Of a DNA stretch of 64,000 nucleotides, positions 61,395 to 64,000 are shown one piece after another (the stretch's first letter is position 1; each line of letters opens with the position of its first letter). The position numbers and the translations under genes are program-made. The notes beneath the pieces were generated by a model. It had not been told where the DNA came from. It ran no database searches and worked only from the letters and a program-made list of their open reading frames with translations. Origin of the DNA: Calditrichota bacterium (lineage in GTDB: Bacteria > Electryoneota > RPQS01); contig JACJVZ010000002.1 of assembly GCA_020637445.1 (NCBI GenBank), forward strand, positions 659,187-723,186. Reading direction: 5' to 3'.

Positions 61395-63959
61395 CTAATC
61401 GAAGGCAGACGGCTTGGGCTTAGGCATCTCCGAACCCGTTCCCCCAGTTTTCCCGGTATCATCCGGATCCGCATAGAACCCTTTGTCACGCAGAATCAGG
61501 TACCCCAGACGCTGCGACTTCTCCCTGTGACTTCCATCGTGGGACAAAACACCCTGCTCCTGCAAGACGTTGACGTAGGCTTTGGGATTGGAACTGCCCT
61601 TGAATCGCAACTTGCCAATTAGTTCTCGAATTTCGCTTAACTGGACGTATCTCTTGCCGGGGGACTCCTTTGCACTGAATTGTATTCTGCCGAAAGGATT
61701 GAAGGGATCCGGATCGTCTACACCACAAACTAAGATTTCCGCCAATTCTTCTGTTTCAAGTTCAATAATGGTCTTAGCAGATTCGAAAAGCATACGAGCC
61801 AAATCTGTCATCGGCGCCGCTAATGTATAGCGGTTGTTAGATAGATTTTCAGAACACAACCTATCATAACGCTGCTTTAGCTCGGTTCGAATGTAATGCC
61901 CAAGTCTTGCCTGAAGCTTTGCTCCCAATTCCTTGTCGATCTTCTTCGCGTCCACTTCGGGCACGCCATAGATGAAGAAGTTATTGACGTTTTCAGACTT
62001 CGGTTTCTCCCGTGACTTCAGAAAGATCGGGCGTGGATCGTTGGTTGCGATAATAATATTGGCGTTATTAGGCACGTAATACGCAGGTGTATATTTTTCA
62101 TTAATACGAATCACTTTGTTTCCCGTGATCTTCTTGATTTCGGTGTATTGCATAGGCTTATCACCGTTCGAGTTTTCATCGACGAAGATCAGTTTCCCCT
62201 TGAACTGGTCGTTAAACGTCTCATTCACGCCGACCCAACTGCCTGCCAATCTGGGGAAAATGCTGCTAACCATGTCGACAAAAGTTCCCTTACCGCTGCT
62301 GCGTTCACTGGTTAGAATGATCACCGGCAGCGTCAGATAGTTGGTGTAAGAATACATGGCCAACCAATCCTTACTGAAACCGCTGTACTCGCCAAACATA
62401 GTGTCCAGAAAGTTGTCGATCAACGCATTGTCCGTGGCTACAACTGGAAGGGCCGGATATTTGAATACTAGAGCGTTCTCCTGCATACGAAATTCATAAT
62501 CAAGCTGTTCAAAGTCCGCGCTTCCAATTCTACGAATCTGAAATTGGTCATCCAGAAAACGGCGATTCAAATCCGTCAGCAACTTACGTTTGACATACGT
62601 GTAATCCGCTTTGTCACGAAAGGATTCTTCGTCCAGTACTTCCATGCTGATGAACTGGTCGGACCGTTTCTCCACTCGCAGAAGCTTGTTTTTGTAGGTG
62701 AACATCCCCGGGGACAGTGCCGCTTCGTAATACGGCTTTTGACATTTTTCACACCAGATATGGACGAAGTTGTAGGTATCAGATTTAAGCATTGCCGCAT
62801 CATCGCTGCACACCGGACAGACGGCACAGATAGTCTTATGTCTGGGAAGCAACGCATACTTCGCTTCCTCGAGATTTACGACGGTCCAATGACCGTTGAT
62901 CTTTACTACGATGTTGTCTTCCCAACCGATTCTAACGTAGTCCGGTGATTGCACAGTCTTCGTCCCAATCTTCCCCCAACCCGCCGGTGCCAAGGGTTTG
63001 GACGGAACAGGGCCAGGCCATCCCAGATATTTCAATCTGGCATAGGTCTGCGGATTGTATTCTTCACGATTCCGTTGAATTTTGTCATCTACTAGCTCGC
63101 GCGTATACTTGCCGGGCCTGCAATCCCTGCTTAGCACCTTGTGTATTTCTTCCGCGCCACCTTCGTATCCGCACAAGTTGGAGATGAACCCAAACCGCAG
63201 AGGTTCGTGCATTTCTGTGTCAGCGTTGTCAATGTTGTCCTTCATCCACTTCACAAACGGGCAAAACTTAAGAATCCGATCAAGTTCGGATCTTGGTTTT
63301 AGCGTACCATCCCACACGTGTTCTGGATAGTCCGATCTGACGTCTTCATCTCGTACGTCGTCAATGGTGATGTCAAAATACTTACCCGTTTCATTGACAT
63401 GCATTTCGTACTTAGCACCACGCTCGGCACAGAACGGAAAGAACTGTCTGGCGGCATCCGTGCAGGCCGAGTCTATTTGGGGAAAAGCAGACAGCAGTTT
63501 CAAATAGACCTTCTTGCAGTCCCGAGAACTTACGAATCGAAGATCGCTCGGAGCAAAGGGGAGAATGACGCGGAATCGCTCCGCGACAATCCCCCACTTC
63601 TCCACGTTGTGTGATGTTGATGTATGTAAAATGTAGTTAAACGGCGCGAACACATTCATGGCTTCACTAATCGTCATGCCCGCGTCGAAGTCCAACGCGA
63701 CGCCGGTCATTCCTACATATGTTGATCCGTGTCGCGTGCCATTCCAAAAATTAGTCGAGTAGTTTCTGGACGTAAATACTTCCTTCAATGATTTGATGTC
63801 CATCGATTCCAGTTCGCGCTCGTCAAACTGGTTGATCATCCCTGCGCGGTCTTTTGCCGCAATGGTCTGCCTCGACACGGATAGGCGAATGGTAAAATTG
63901 TTTTTGTTATTATTGTTGTTGTTATCGTTCGATAAATCTATTTCCGCGTTTTGTTCCAT
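61395..63959 (-). CDS. Primase (AEP-like) / SF3 helicase replication protein
   Basis: 854 aa. Residues about 10-25 are an Asn-rich low-complexity run. An AEP-primase-like region follows, with ALDFDAG (about 88-94) as likely metal-binding acidic pair. A zinc-ribbon-like segment has Cys381, Cys384, Cys403 and Cys406. The SF3/D5-type helicase has Walker A SERSSGKGT (Lys557), Walker B KLIFVDEN (Asp594, Glu595) and the sensor Asn640 in ATNDPRP. This is the replication protein of a phage, phage-plasmid or integrative element. AAGGA lies upstream of the ATG at 63959. It is probably the replication initiator for the adjacent GTGAC array. Confidence 0.85.
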   Translation of the reverse strand: MEQNAEIDLSNDNNNNNNKNNFTIRLSVSRQTIAAKDRAGMINQFDERELESMDIKSLKEVFTSRNYSTNFWNGTRHGSTYVGMTGVALDFDAGMTISEAMNVFAPFNYILHTSTSHNVEKWGIVAERFRVILPFAPSDLRFVSSRDCKKVYLKLLSAFPQIDSACTDAARQFFPFCAERGAKYEMHVNETGKYFDITIDDVRDEDVRSDYPEHVWDGTLKPRSELDRILKFCPFVKWMKDNIDNADTEMHEPLRFGFISNLCGYEGGAEEIHKVLSRDCRPGKYTRELVDDKIQRNREEYNPQTYARLKYLGWPGPVPSKPLAPAGWGKIGTKTVQSPDYVRIGWEDNIVVKINGHWTVVNLEEAKYALLPRHKTICAVCPVCSDDAAMLKSDTYNFVHIWCEKCQKPYYEAALSPGMFTYKNKLLRVEKRSDQFISMEVLDEESFRDKADYTYVKRKLLTDLNRRFLDDQFQIRRIGSADFEQLDYEFRMQENALVFKYPALPVVATDNALIDNFLDTMFGEYSGFSKDWLAMYSYTNYLTLPVIILTSERSSGKGTFVDMVSSIFPRLAGSWVGVNETFNDQFKGKLIFVDENSNGDKPMQYTEIKKITGNKVIRINEKYTPAYYVPNNANIIIATNDPRPIFLKSREKPKSENVNNFFIYGVPEVDAKKIDKELGAKLQARLGHYIRTELKQRYDRLCSENLSNNRYTLAAPMTDLARMLFESAKTIIELETEELAEILVCGVDDPDPFNPFGRIQFSAKESPGKRYVQLSEIRELIGKLRFKGSSNPKAYVNVLQEQGVLSHDGSHREKSQRLGYLILRDKGFYADPDDTGKTGGTGSEMPKPKPSAFD

Positions 63960-64000
63960 ATGAATCTGAATCCTTCAATTTGAATATGATGTTCTTAACC

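Overview
The window looks like a Gram-negative bacterium of the FCB superphylum that is not a typical Bacteroidota member. Seven proteins carry the C-terminal type IX secretion (T9SS) sorting domain with the YPNPFNP-type motif. However, many genes have clear Shine-Dalgarno sites (GGAGG), and several promoters look sigma-70-like (TTGACA or TTGC-type, 17-18 bp, TATATT or similar), which is unlike classical Bacteroidota. An uncultured candidate phylum of the FCB group is my inference; a marker-gene tree would settle it.

Layout. 1-2900 is a leftward gnd-zwf-opcA operon (oxidative pentose phosphate pathway). 3100-8320 is a rightward three-gene envelope glycosylation set (GT39-like, GT2, polytopic membrane protein). 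8395-13870 holds three secreted T9SS cargo proteins on the minus strand and, between two of them, a candidate small RNA (about 9964-10061) with CCUCCC hairpin loops. 13800-21600 is mixed housekeeping: GNAT, thiolase, DedA, lipoprotein, patatin, methyltransferase, M29 aminopeptidase. 21670-26023 is a tandem duplication of a two-gene module (Cys-rich secreted protein plus beta-helix T9SS protein). 26174-44570 contains more housekeeping: LemA/M48, an FG-GAP T9SS protein, a multiheme NHL cytochrome, an ArsR operon, GT39, tRNA-Arg, tadA, a cyclase-fold protein, tyrS, two LolA-like proteins, tRNA-Ser and several small stress or repair families.

At 44639 a second tRNA-Ser is followed directly by a tyrosine recombinase, which marks the left end of a probable integrative element whose right end is not in the window. 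Its first cargo (46013-48736) is a compact ubiquitin-like conjugation cassette bracketed by strong terminators: a single-domain Ubl ending in Gly-Gly-Ile, an E2-like protein with an N-terminal extension and a C-terminal cysteine cluster, a JAMM peptidase with all metal-site residues, and a short ThiF-type E1. It resembles the bacterial Bil/Bub-type anti-phage conjugation systems, but the E2 architecture and gene order look unusual.

Downstream come two more T9SS secreted proteins, a CII-like regulator, small unknown proteins, a Fis-type helix-turn-helix protein, a TIGR04141/DUF6119 protein, an HNH endonuclease, a lipoprotein, a GTGAC repeat array that looks like replication iterons, and a primase/SF3 helicase. 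This right part looks like a phage- or plasmid-derived replication and accessory module.
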